From the NCBI GenBank assembly GCA_028866335.1, contig JAGWIL010000070.1, positions 1 to 7,392 of the forward strand: a stretch of DNA of 7,392 nucleotides. The letters are read 5' to 3'. Within the stretch, counting starts at the first letter, position 1; each line of letters begins with the position of its first letter. This DNA comes from Rhodospirillales bacterium. GTDB taxonomy: Bacteria; Pseudomonadota; Alphaproteobacteria; Acetobacterales; Acetobacteraceae. Of the stretch, positions 1 to 5,877 are shown piece after piece. Under the pieces are notes generated by a model. It searched no databases, was not told where the DNA came from, and saw only the letters and a list, made by a program, of their open reading frames with translations. The position numbers and the translations under genes were made by a program.

Positions 1-819
1 CGCCACCCAGAACGGCACATTATTATCCTGCGCGGAAAGCGCCTTTAAATAAGTGCCGATCTTGTTGCAGACATCGCCCTGGCGGGTGACGCGGTCGGTG
101 CCGACGATCACCAGATCCACCTCGCCATGCTGCATGAAATGCCCGCCGGCATTGTCCGCAATCACCGTATGGTTCACACCATGCTTGCCCAGCTCCCACG
201 CGGTGAGCGACGCACCCTGGTTGCGCGGGCGGGTTTCTTCCACCCACACATGCACGTCTATCCCTGCATCATGCGCCATATAAATTGGCGCCAGCGCCGT
301 GCCCCAATCCACCGTCGCAATCCAGCCGGCATTGCAATGGGTAAGAATGTTAACGCGCTTTTTTGCCTTCGCCTTTTCCTCGATCAAGGCGAGGCCATTG
401 CGACCGATCGCCGCGTTCACCGCGACATCCTCGTCGCATATCTTGGCCGCTTCCTCATATGCCGCAGCTTCCCGCATTTCCGGCTTAAGTTTCGCGAGGC
501 ACGAGCCCATGCGCTTCAGCGCCCAAAGCAAATTGATCGCGGTGGGGCGCGTGGCGGCCAAAACCTCCAGCGCCTGAGACAGCGCGGCATCAGAACCATC
601 CACCCGCATCGCCAACGCCACGCCATAAGCGGCCGAGGCGCCGATTAAAGGCGCGCCGCGCACCAGCATGGCCCGTATGGCATGGGCCATTTCATCAAGC
701 GTGGTAAGCCGGACAAGATCGACAGCCCATGGCAGCTTGGTCTGATCAATGATGCGAACAGACCATCTATCGGTTTCGTCCACCCAGATTGAGCGATACG
801 GGGTGCCGTCTATTTTCAT
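1..819 (-). CDS. mtnA: S-methyl-5-thioribose-1-phosphate isomerase, C-terminus cut by the window edge
   Basis: The enzyme interconverts 5-methylthioribose 1-phosphate and 5-methylthioribulose 1-phosphate in the cytosolic methionine salvage pathway. I translated the reverse strand by hand: 273 codons are present from the ATG at 819 to the edge with no stop. The family is usually about 340-370 residues, so roughly the last quarter is missing. Family signatures visible are VRGAPLIGA (about residues 53-61), LTHCNAG with the catalytic cysteine at C162, [17 protein letters not shown] (about 194-210), and [10 protein letters not shown] with the catalytic aspartate at D242, followed by NKIGTY. Both catalytic residues are therefore intact. 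The start follows an AGGAA element about 11 nt upstream. The gene begins 14 bp after the UPF0262 stop on the same strand, so the two are probably cotranscribed. eIF2B-alpha-like and ribose-1,5-bisphosphate isomerase relatives share the fold, but these motifs are those of MtnA. Confidence 0.95.
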   Translation of the reverse strand, partial: MKIDGTPYRSIWVDETDRWSVRIIDQTKLPWAVDLVRLTTLDEMAHAIRAMLVRGAPLIGASAAYGVALAMRVDGSDAALSQALEVLAATRPTAINLLWALKRMGSCLAKLKPEMREAAAYEEAAKICDEDVAVNAAIGRNGLALIEEKAKAKKRVNILTHCNAGWIATVDWGTALAPIYMAHDAGIDVHVWVEETRPRNQGASLTAWELGKHGVNHTVIADNAGGHFMQHGEVDLVIVGTDRVTRQGDVCNKIGTYLKALSAQDNNVPFWVA

Positions 820-833
820 GAGATTAAAAGTTC

Positions 834-1310
834 CTAAAGTTTTTGATGCAATGCGCAGACAAGGGTGAATAGGCGACGCGCGGTGGAAAAATCAATCACC
901 ACCTTTCCTTCCAGCCGCTTCATCATCAGCTCCGCACCTTCATTGTGCAGCCCACGGCGGCCCATATCGATCGCCTGAATGCGCGCTTCGCGCCCTTCCG
1001 CTATGGCGCCCGCGTATGAATCCAGCAGCATCCGGTAATCGCGGATCAGCATTTTGAACGGCCCAAGCGCCAGCAAAACCGCTTGTATGGGCTGCTCGTT
1101 CTCATCCCGCACATCCAGCACAAGCCGACCCTCCTGAATGGAAAGATGCAGAATGATTTGCATATCCGGGTGGTCGGGCAGGTAAAATTCATTTTCTTGC
1201 GCGAGGTCTCGTACCGCCTGTTCCTGATCGGCCTGCTGAAGAGACGATATCCTGTGCAGCGCCGCGCCCCCCAGAACAACCCGCGTCAGCCTGCCTTTTG
1301 CATCCGCCAT
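834..1310 (-). CDS. UPF0262 family protein of unknown function
   Basis: This 158-residue protein has no known biochemical function. It is recognised by its conserved C-terminal half: [18 protein letters not shown] (about 82-99), then [18 protein letters not shown] (about 113-130), then [19 protein letters not shown] (about 132-150). This is the signature of UPF0262, a family I know from alphaproteobacteria. Length is normal for the family. No signal peptide, membrane segment or metal-binding cysteine cluster is visible, so it is probably cytosolic. The ATG at 1310 is preceded by GGAG with a 6-nt spacer, a good ribosome binding site. It is the first gene of a probable operon with mtnA. In many alphaproteobacteria it sits next to hisD; here the hisD end lies about 6 kb away on the same strand. 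Confidence 0.9.
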   Translation of the reverse strand: MADAKGRLTRVVLGGAALHRISSLQQADQEQAVRDLAQENEFYLPDHPDMQIILHLSIQEGRLVLDVRDENEQPIQAVLLALGPFKMLIRDYRMLLDSYAGAIAEGREARIQAIDMGRRGLHNEGAELMMKRLEGKVVIDFSTARRLFTLVCALHQKL

Positions 1311-1360
1311 CTCAGTCTCCGCGTCTCGTATCGAGCCATTTCATCGCAAGTTCGCAAACA

Positions 1361-1389
1361 AAGATAACCTTTATGCAAAGCCGCGACAA
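1361..1389 (-). promoter_or_regulatory. Candidate sigma-70 promoter for UPF0262-mtnA
   Basis: Read on the minus strand, TTGTCG (1389-1384) is separated by exactly 17 bp from TATCTT (1366-1361). Each hexamer matches consensus at 4 of 6 positions. Transcription would start near 1354, giving a leader of about 44 nt before the UPF0262 ATG. Position and spacing are good but the hexamers are only moderate, so this is a prediction. Confidence 0.4.
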
Positions 1390-1693
1390 ATCCAAACCAT
1401 GGGCAAGTGGCTGCACATGAATGCAGCACAGGGTGCGCGCCATCCTGAAACATCTAAATGTTAACGGCGCGTTCGGTAGTTTCCGCACCACATTCAACAT
1501 CTATACGAAACCATTCCAGGCATCACGCACGACTTCACAATGTTGTTTTTCCGAACCATATTGCGCCCGCTTTGGAATGGGCAAAAAAGCGGCCCAAGCA
1601 AGGCGCTTTTATGGCGAAACCAATCGTAATGGCGCGGCATTAAAGCTGAACAAAAAAAAATGCGTGAATACTGCTGTTTGCATACGCTTTTTG

Positions 1694-1722
1694 TTGACAG
1701 CGCGATAAGAGAGGCGGAATAG
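1694..1722 (+). promoter_or_regulatory. Candidate promoter for the histone-like gene
   Basis: A perfect TTGACA (1694-1699) is followed after 17 bp by GAATAG (1717-1722), a poor -10 match. Transcription would start near 1729, leaving a leader of about 165 nt before the GTG start. The -35 box is convincing but the -10 is weak, so the site may need an activator or may be chance. Confidence 0.3.
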
Positions 1723-1728
1723 CGATTC

Positions 1729-1821
1729 TTGCGTGCATTACGCGATTCGCGTCGCAGCCGAGTCTAGTTTCTGCCGGTCAAGAAGTCCGCACGCAAAATA
1801 AGAAGGACGGCTTATCGCCGT
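1729..1821 (+). promoter_or_regulatory. Possible structured 5' leader of the histone-like gene
   Basis: TTGCGTGC (1729-1736) is perfectly complementary to GCACGCAA (1789-1796). It encloses a small hairpin ACGCG-ATT-CGCGT (1740-1752) and a 4-bp pairing GCAG/CTGC (1754-1757 with 1771-1774). A further hairpin ACGGC-TTATC-GCCGT follows at 1807-1821. The arrangement could be a three-way junction in the mRNA leader. It matches no riboswitch or leader family I recognise, and an 8-bp inverted repeat can arise by chance at this length. Confidence 0.2.
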
Positions 1822-1881
1822 GGGAAAATACGTTTCTGTGCCGGACTGCGACCTACAGAACTCAACCATAACCTTGAATGC

Positions 1882-1887
1882 AAGGAG
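1882..1887 (+). promoter_or_regulatory. Shine-Dalgarno that decides the histone-like gene start
   Basis: AAGGAG ends 8 nt before the GTG at 1896. It lies immediately after an in-frame ATG at 1878, so it cannot serve that ATG. The ATG itself has no purine-rich element at a useful distance upstream. This favours GTG 1896 as the real start. Confidence 0.75.
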
Positions 1888-1895
1888 CAATTCTC

Positions 1896-2615
1896 GTGAC
1901 CATTGAAGACAAGAACGACACACAGCGCGCCCAGCCGCTTGCTGTGCGTGCGGCAGCAAAAAAAACTGCCGCCAAGAAACCGGCTGCAAAAAAACCGGCA
2001 GCTAAGAAGCCGGTAGCCAAGAAGGCAGCAGTGAAGCCCGCTGCTAAAAAGACCGCCGCCGCCAAGAAGCCCTTGGCAAAGAAAACCGCAACCGCCAAGA
2101 AGCCGGTTGTGAAAAAAGCCGCCGCCGCCAAGAAGCCGGTAGCCAAGAAAACCGTTGCCGCTAAGAAGCCCGTGGCAAAGAAAACCGCAACCGCCAAGAA
2201 GCCCGTGGCAAAGAAGACCGCCGCCGCCAAAAAGCCGGTTGTGAAAAAGGCCGCCGCCGCCAAGAAGCCGGTAGCCAAGAAAACCGTTGCCGCTAAGAAG
2301 CCCGTGGCAAAGAAGACCGCCGCCGCCAAAAAGCCGGTTGTGAAAAAGGCCGCCGCCGCCAAAAAGCCCGTGGCAAAAAAGGCCGCCGCCAAAAAGCCCG
2401 TAGCTAAGAAAGCTGCTCCCGCTAAAAAGCCCGCGGCAAAAAAAGCCGCTCCTGCTAAAAAGCCGGTCGCCAAAAAAGCCGCTCCTGCTAAGAAGCCAGC
2501 AGCGAAGAAAGCCGCGCCGTCCCGTCGTAAAGTTACGCCCGCGGCTCCCGAAGTTTCGGTGATGTCTGACGACGCCGTGGAGATTATGACCCCCACGCTC
2601 GACAGCATTAACTAA
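1896..2615 (+). CDS. Histone H1-like Lys/Ala/Pro-repeat DNA-binding protein
   Basis: With the GTG start this is 239 residues. After a hydrophilic N-terminus of about 20 residues, residues 21-208 consist only of A, K, P, V and T plus one L, in units such as [11 protein letters not shown] with an 11-residue period. The last 31 residues change character: a short basic stretch SRRK, then an acidic tail with DDAVE. There is no globular domain, HU domain, signal peptide or membrane segment. Such sequences resemble the eukaryotic histone H1 tail and bacterial H1-like proteins (AlgP, BpH1 and HctB types), which bind DNA electrostatically and affect nucleoid compaction. A nucleoid role is inferred from composition alone; RNA binding is also possible. 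The gene stands alone, upstream of the SRP RNA gene. An alternative ATG at 1878 would add six residues but places the Shine-Dalgarno inside the gene. Confidence 0.88.
   Translation: MTIEDKNDTQRAQPLAVRAAAKKTAAKKPAAKKPAAKKPVAKKAAVKPAAKKTAAAKKPLAKKTATAKKPVVKKAAAAKKPVAKKTVAAKKPVAKKTATAKKPVAKKTAAAKKPVVKKAAAAKKPVAKKTVAAKKPVAKKTAAAKKPVVKKAAAAKKPVAKKAAAKKPVAKKAAPAKKPAAKKAAPAKKPVAKKAAPAKKPAAKKAAPSRRKVTPAAPEVSVMSDDAVEIMTPTLDSIN
1956..2519 (+). repeat. In-frame tandem repeats, 33-bp unit with 99/132-bp higher-order copies
   Basis: The Lys/Ala-rich region is built largely from 33-bp units encoding 11 residues. Larger copies are visible: the landmark CCGGTTGTG occurs at 2103, 2235 and 2334, spaced 132 bp (four units) and 99 bp (three units). 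Positions 2196-2263 are repeated without mismatch at 2295-2362 (68 bp), and 2118-2182 at 2250-2314 (65 bp). All repeats stay in frame. The 3' third (from about 2400) uses a different AAPAKKP(A/V)AKK variant and is less uniform in DNA. Confidence 0.9.
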
Positions 2616-2640
2616 CGATCTCCTCACGGTACCAGAGCAA

Positions 2641-2672
2641 TATCCAATCAGATTACGTCATCTGATTGGATA
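2641..2672. terminator. Near-perfect 32-bp palindrome, terminator or operator
   Basis: The arms TATCCAATCAGA (2641-2652) and TCTGATTGGATA (2661-2672) are perfectly complementary. The central 8 bases TTACGTCA pair at three of four positions, so 15 of 16 base pairs of the whole palindrome match. It starts 25 bp after the histone-like stop and ends 36 bp before the ffs -35 box. As RNA it would form a strong hairpin that could end the histone-like transcript. However, the stem is AT-rich and no T-run follows directly, so a binding site for a dimeric regulator is equally possible. Confidence 0.45.
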
Positions 2673-2708
2673 AACTTGCTTGTTTAAATTGGCCACAAGC
2701 CCCCAAGC

Positions 2709-2737
2709 TTGCACTCTGCCGCCGCTCGGGCGATAAT
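2709..2737 (+). promoter_or_regulatory. Promoter of the SRP RNA gene
   Basis: TTGCAC (2709-2714) is followed by exactly 17 bp and then GATAAT (2732-2737). Each hexamer differs from consensus at one or two positions. The expected start, 7 nt past the -10 box, is G2744, which is also the first base of the terminal stem predicted for the SRP RNA. The discriminator between -10 and start (CAGTGC) is GC-rich, as in stable-RNA promoters. dnaX may be transcribed from here by read-through. Confidence 0.75.
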
Positions 2738-2743
2738 CAGTGC

Positions 2744-2839
2744 GGGAGATCGGCGGCGGACATCGCGGCCCGCCAACCTGGTCAGGGCCGGAAGGCAGCA
2801 GCCACAACGGATTTCGCATGGGTCGTTGTCCGGTCTCCC
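2744..2839 (+). ncRNA. ffs: Bacterial small signal recognition particle RNA (4.5S RNA)
   Basis: This RNA pairs with Ffh to form the signal recognition particle that delivers nascent membrane proteins to FtsY and the translocon. The diagnostic Ffh-binding domain lies at 2780-2803: GGTCAGG, then GCC-GGAA-GGC with the tetraloop at 2790-2793, then AGCAGCC. The tetraloop stem closes with a G-C pair where E. coli has U-A, a compensatory change. The ends pair as GGGAGATCGG (2744-2753) with CCGGTCTCCC (2830-2839), ten pairs with one U-G wobble. An internal helix GCGGCCC (2765-2771) with GGGTCGT (2820-2826) supports one long hairpin of about 96 nt, the usual small SRP size. Its position just before dnaX is the classical one. 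No clear intrinsic terminator follows. Exact ends are inferred from the terminal stem. Confidence 0.95.
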
Positions 2840-2873
2840 ACCTGAATTCTCCACACCAAGGTCCACGCCGCCC

Positions 2874-4646
2874 ATGGGTTTGTTCGACGACGAAGCGCCA
2901 GACGCCCCGCCGGCGGGCCCCAGCCTGTTTGGCGAGGAACCCACGCAGGAGGCTCCAAAGGCCGCTGCCTACCGCGTTCTGGCCCGCAAATATCGCCCCA
3001 CCACTTTCAACGATTTAATCGGCCAGGAAGCCTTGGTGCGCACCTTGCGCAACGCTTTCGCCATGAACCGCATCGCCCATGCCTTCATGCTCACCGGCGT
3101 GCGCGGCGTTGGCAAAACCACCACCGCGCGCATTTTGGCCCGCGCGCTTAACTGCACCGGGCCGGAGGGCAATGGCGGCCCCACGCCAGACCCGTGCGGC
3201 GTGTGCGACAATTGCAAAGCCATACTGGCAGACCGCCACCCGGATGTGGTGGAGATGGACGCCGCCTCCAACACTGGCGTGGACGATGTGCGCGAGATTA
3301 TCGAGGCGACACGCTTCAAGCCGCTCTCCGCACGGGTGAAGGTATTCATCATCGATGAGGTGCACATGCTCTCCAAGGCGGCGTTCAACGCGCTGCTGAA
3401 AACCCTGGAAGAGCCGCCGCCGCATATTAAATTCGTGCTGGCCACCACCGAGATCCGCAAAGTGCCGGTCACCGTGCTCTCCCGCTGCCAGCGTTTTGAC
3501 CTACGGCGCGTGCCGGTGGAGCAACTCACCGCGCATTTCACCCGCATCGGGGAAAAAGAGCAGGTGGCGATTTCCGAAGCCGCCCTCACCCATATCGCCC
3601 GCGCGGCGGATGGCTCCGTGCGCGACGGGCTTTCCCTGCTGGACCAGGCCATCGCACGCGGAGCGGAAGATGGCGGCGAGATCACCGGCCCGATGGTAGC
3701 GGAGATGCTGGGCCTCGCGGATCGCGGTTTTGTGTTCGACCTGATGGACGCGGTGGTGAAAGGCGATATCCAGGCCGCATTAAAAATCTCCGATGATTCT
3801 TATGAACGCGGCGCTGACCCTGGCGTGCTGCTCTCGGATCTTCTGGCCTTGGCGCACCTGCTCACGCGCCTGAAATCCGTGCCTGCCCTGGCCAAAAGCG
3901 GTGCGCTGCCGGAGATGGAGCGCACACGCGGCACCGCCTTCGCGGAGATGCTTTCCATTCCGTTCCTTGGCCGGCTTTGGCAAATGCTGCTGAAGGGTTT
4001 GCAGGAAGTGGAAACCGCACCTGACCGACGCGCGGGCGCTGAAATGATTCTCATCCGCCTCTGCCATGTGGCGGATTTGCCACCGCCGGGTGAGTTGGTG
4101 AAGAAGCTTACCGAAACCCCCACTTCCTCCATCGGCGGCACGCCATCCGGCGGGCCGGGCGGCGGTGGTGCGCGTGCTGTTGCCAACGGCAACACTGTGA
4201 TGCAAGTCGCCGCCCCGCGCGCCCTCACGTTCCAGGATGTCGTCGGTCTGGCGCAGGCGAAGCGGGATGCGATGCTATATGCGCATCTGCGGCATTCCGT
4301 GCATCTCGTGCGCTTCGCCCCGCCGGTGATTGAGATGCGGCTCACCGAAGACCATCCGCGTGACCTGATCTCGAAGCTCTCGCACATGCTGGAGGAGGAA
4401 ACTGGCCGCCGCTGGACCATCGTGCTCTCCACCCAGCAAGGTGAGGCGACAATCGACGAGCAGGAAGGTGTGGCCACGGCCAAAGCGCGAGACGAGGCCC
4501 TGGCGCACCCCTTGGTGCAGGCCATTCTGGCGCAATTTCCTGGCACCAAGGTAGAAACACAAGCCGAGCCAGAGGCGGAACCCGATTTGCCTGCCGACTG
4601 GGCGGCACTGGTCCCGCCGGATGAGTTATATGAAGGAGACGAGTAA
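2874..4646 (+). CDS. dnaX: DNA polymerase III subunit tau (clamp loader ATPase)
   Basis: DnaX is the motor subunit of the clamp loader that places the beta sliding clamp on primed DNA, and its tau form bridges polymerase cores and DnaB helicase. From the ATG at 2874 the product is 590 residues. Visible features in order: RKYRP (38-42), Walker A GVRGVGKTT (75-83), zinc module C94, C108, C111 and C114, Walker B VFIIDEVHML (157-166), the SRC motif (203-205), sensor 2 around GSVRD (247-251), then the domain III collar. A Gly/Pro-rich linker follows (about 417-432), then a C-terminal domain ending in an acidic tail. The open frame extends upstream to 2709, but that part translates the SRP RNA, and no other in-frame start codon lies between the RNA and 2874. 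The ribosome binding site is weak (AAGG about 12 nt upstream). ybaB starts immediately after the TAA. I see no A-rich slippery site near the linker for making gamma by frameshifting. Confidence 0.96.
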   Translation: MGLFDDEAPDAPPAGPSLFGEEPTQEAPKAAAYRVLARKYRPTTFNDLIGQEALVRTLRNAFAMNRIAHAFMLTGVRGVGKTTTARILARALNCTGPEGNGGPTPDPCGVCDNCKAILADRHPDVVEMDAASNTGVDDVREIIEATRFKPLSARVKVFIIDEVHMLSKAAFNALLKTLEEPPPHIKFVLATTEIRKVPVTVLSRCQRFDLRRVPVEQLTAHFTRIGEKEQVAISEAALTHIARAADGSVRDGLSLLDQAIARGAEDGGEITGPMVAEMLGLADRGFVFDLMDAVVKGDIQAALKISDDSYERGADPGVLLSDLLALAHLLTRLKSVPALAKSGALPEMERTRGTAFAEMLSIPFLGRLWQMLLKGLQEVETAPDRRAGAEMILIRLCHVADLPPPGELVKKLTETPTSSIGGTPSGGPGGGGARAVANGNTVMQVAAPRALTFQDVVGLAQAKRDAMLYAHLRHSVHLVRFAPPVIEMRLTEDHPRDLISKLSHMLEEETGRRWTIVLSTQQGEATIDEQEGVATAKARDEALAHPLVQAILAQFPGTKVETQAEPEAEPDLPADWAALVPPDELYEGDE

Positions 4647-4970
4647 ATGAAAAACATCGCTGGCCTGATGAAGCAGGCCTCTCAGATGCAGCAAAAAATG
4701 GCCGACATGCAGGCCAAGCTGGAAGCCACGGAAATGGAAGGTGTCGCCGGAGCCGGGCTGGTGCGCGTGACCCTCTCCGGCAAGGGCGCGTTGAAGCGCG
4801 TGAAGATCGATCCCAAGCTGATCGACCCCGCGGAGGCCGAGATGCTGGAAGACCTTATCGCCGCCGCCCATGCAGATGCTAAAACCAAGCTGGACGCGAT
4901 GATGGAATCCGAAACCAAGAACGCCATGGGCGGCATAAGCCTGCCGCCAGGTATGAAACTGCCCTTCTGA
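4647..4970 (+). CDS. ybaB: YbaB/EbfC family nucleoid-associated protein
   Basis: This 107-residue protein belongs to the YbaB/EbfC family, small dimeric DNA-binding proteins of the nucleoid. Evidence: the N-terminal helix [18 protein letters not shown], the family core [26 protein letters not shown] (30-55, divided here by strands and turns), the [13 protein letters not shown] helix (68-79), and a C-terminal [12 protein letters not shown] ending typical of the family. Length is standard. The ATG directly abuts the dnaX stop codon and is preceded by AAGGAG (4633-4638) with an 8-nt spacer, inside the dnaX end. recR begins 1 nt after the stop. The tight dnaX-ybaB-recR arrangement is widely conserved, which suggests a link with DNA replication or repair, although its exact role is not settled. 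Confidence 0.96.
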   Translation: MKNIAGLMKQASQMQQKMADMQAKLEATEMEGVAGAGLVRVTLSGKGALKRVKIDPKLIDPAEAEMLEDLIAAAHADAKTKLDAMMESETKNAMGGISLPPGMKLPF

Positions 4971-4971
4971 A

Positions 4972-5562
4972 GTGGGCGGCACCGAACTCGAAACTCTGAT
5001 CGGGCTGTTTTCCCGCCTGCCGGGGCTTGGCCCCCGCAGCGCGCGGCGCATTGTGCTGAAGCTGCTACGCGAAAAAGAACATGGATTGATGCCGCTGGCG
5101 GATGCTCTGCGCGCCGCCGCCTCTTCCGTGCGCACATGCACTGTCTGCGGCAATCTTGATTCGTCCGACCCCTGCGCAATCTGCGCCGAGCCTCTGCGCG
5201 AAGCCCGCATCTGCGTGGTGGAAAACGTGGCGGACCTTTGGGCGCTGGAGCGCGCGCATGTTTATCGCGGTAAATATCATGTGCTAGGCGGCACACTTTC
5301 GGCCCTTTCAGGGCGCGGCCCGCAGGATATCGCCATCGCCCCGCTGCTCAAGCGGCTTGAGGATGGCGGCGTCGAGGAAATTATCCTGGCTTTGCCCGCC
5401 ACGGTGGAGGGTGCCGCCACCGCCCATTACCTGACTGAACGACTGCGGCGTTTTTCCGTTCCCATCTCCCGCCTCGCCCAGGGCGTTCCCATCGGCGGCG
5501 CCATCGAAATCCTGGACGAAGGCACGCTGGCGACGGCGTTGAGGGCCAGAGGCGCGGCTTAG
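4972..5562 (+). CDS. recR: Recombination mediator protein RecR
   Basis: RecR acts with RecO (and RecF) to load RecA onto SSB-coated single-stranded DNA at gaps in the RecFOR pathway. The product is 196 residues, close to the usual 198-200. Domains: helix-hairpin-helix (about 8-28, with LPGLGPRSARR), a C4 zinc finger (C56, C59, C68, C71), a Toprim domain starting at ICVVENVADLWALE (80-93) and including LALPATVEGAATA (139-151), and a C-terminal segment ISRLAQGVPIGGAIEILDEG (165-184). The Toprim stretch reads LPATVEG where many RecRs have TNPTVEG, a mild divergence. The GTG start lies 1 nt past the ybaB stop, and no good Shine-Dalgarno is present, so translation is probably coupled to ybaB. No other in-frame start gives the complete hairpin domain. 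Confidence 0.96.
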   Translation: MGGTELETLIGLFSRLPGLGPRSARRIVLKLLREKEHGLMPLADALRAAASSVRTCTVCGNLDSSDPCAICAEPLREARICVVENVADLWALERAHVYRGKYHVLGGTLSALSGRGPQDIAIAPLLKRLEDGGVEEIILALPATVEGAATAHYLTERLRRFSVPISRLAQGVPIGGAIEILDEGTLATALRARGAA

Positions 5563-5877
5563 TGCCATATAACGGCGCCATTCTCGTCATCGGGCGTGGC
5601 CGTAAGATTTTTTGGCCTCTTACCGGGCAACTTGCACGAAAACGAGTGCGCTCTCTGGCAACAAGGCAATTCTTTCCTGGCTGCGCCCATGCGGGCCAAC
5701 TCCCCCTTGGAGATCGTCACTTGGTCATTTATCGAAATGGCTGGCACAAAAAAGCGCGGGGCCGTTTCTTCGCGGAATTCCTGGCATGTATACGTATCCG
5801 GAAGAGGCAACGCGAAGCCGCACAAGCTAAAAAGTTGAAAGCTTGAGTCAACCGCATCTCTCGCCCATACCCTCCCC
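5563..5877. other. Gap between recR and the decarboxylase gene, no convincing gene
   Basis: About 315 bp. Apart from the possible recR terminator at its left end, I see no RNA gene, repeat or recognisable protein. A 94-codon frame begins at a GTG overlapping the recR stop (TAGTG) and ends in a very basic tail (ARGRF...KRQREAAQAKKLKA). Shorter frames overlap it on both strands. None matches a family I know. TTGAAA at 5835-5840 could be a -35 element for the downstream gene, but no matching -10 follows at normal spacing. Confidence 0.5.
5572..5613 (+). terminator. Possible intrinsic terminator after recR
   Basis: ACGGCGCC (5572-5579) can pair with GGCG (5593-5596) plus CCGT (5600-5603), leaving a 3-nt bulge (5597-5599) and a 13-nt loop. 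A run of six Ts (5608-5613) follows after AAGA. It starts 10 nt after the recR stop, where the dnaX-ybaB-recR transcript should end. The bulge and the 4-nt gap before the T-run weaken it. Confidence 0.4.

Larger units (their letters stand above)
1311..1895. other. Intergenic region between divergent UPF0262 and histone-like genes
   Basis: About 585 bp separate the start codons of the two divergent genes. The region is visibly richer in A and T than the flanking genes. It includes a 9-A run near 1661-1669, a short perfect hairpin (GCTGCA 1410-1415, TGCAGC 1422-1427), and promoter candidates for both directions. Short open frames of 60-95 codons exist here, but none resembles a known protein or has a persuasive ribosome binding site. 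I see no tRNA or recognisable small RNA. Confidence 0.6.

Noticed and set aside
1312..1500. 62-codon minus-strand frame directly before UPF0262.
   Set aside because: No recognisable family and no persuasive ribosome binding site; it spans the candidate UPF0262 promoter.
1421..1708. 95-codon plus-strand frame in the intergenic region.
   Set aside because: It has mixed composition and no family resemblance, and it runs into the candidate promoter of the histone-like gene.
1956..2519. Regular direct repeats that might suggest a CRISPR array.
   Set aside because: The repeats are contiguous, in frame and coding, with no unique spacers and no cas genes nearby.
1812..2627. Long minus-strand frames (248 and 271 codons) opposite the histone-like gene, rich in Gly/Leu/Phe or Ala/Phe repeats.
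   Set aside because: They mirror the Lys/Ala repeat codons of the plus-strand gene; a repeat with a 33-bp period keeps other frames open too. Neither looks like a known protein.
2969..3685. Long minus-strand frames opposite dnaX.
   Set aside because: They are Ser/Arg/Ala-rich shadows of a gene with unmistakable clamp-loader motifs on the plus strand.
5562..5846. 94-codon frame starting at a GTG that overlaps the recR stop, with a very basic tail.
   Set aside because: The overlap could mean translational coupling, but the protein resembles nothing I know, several other frames compete over the same DNA, and a possible terminator lies inside its start.
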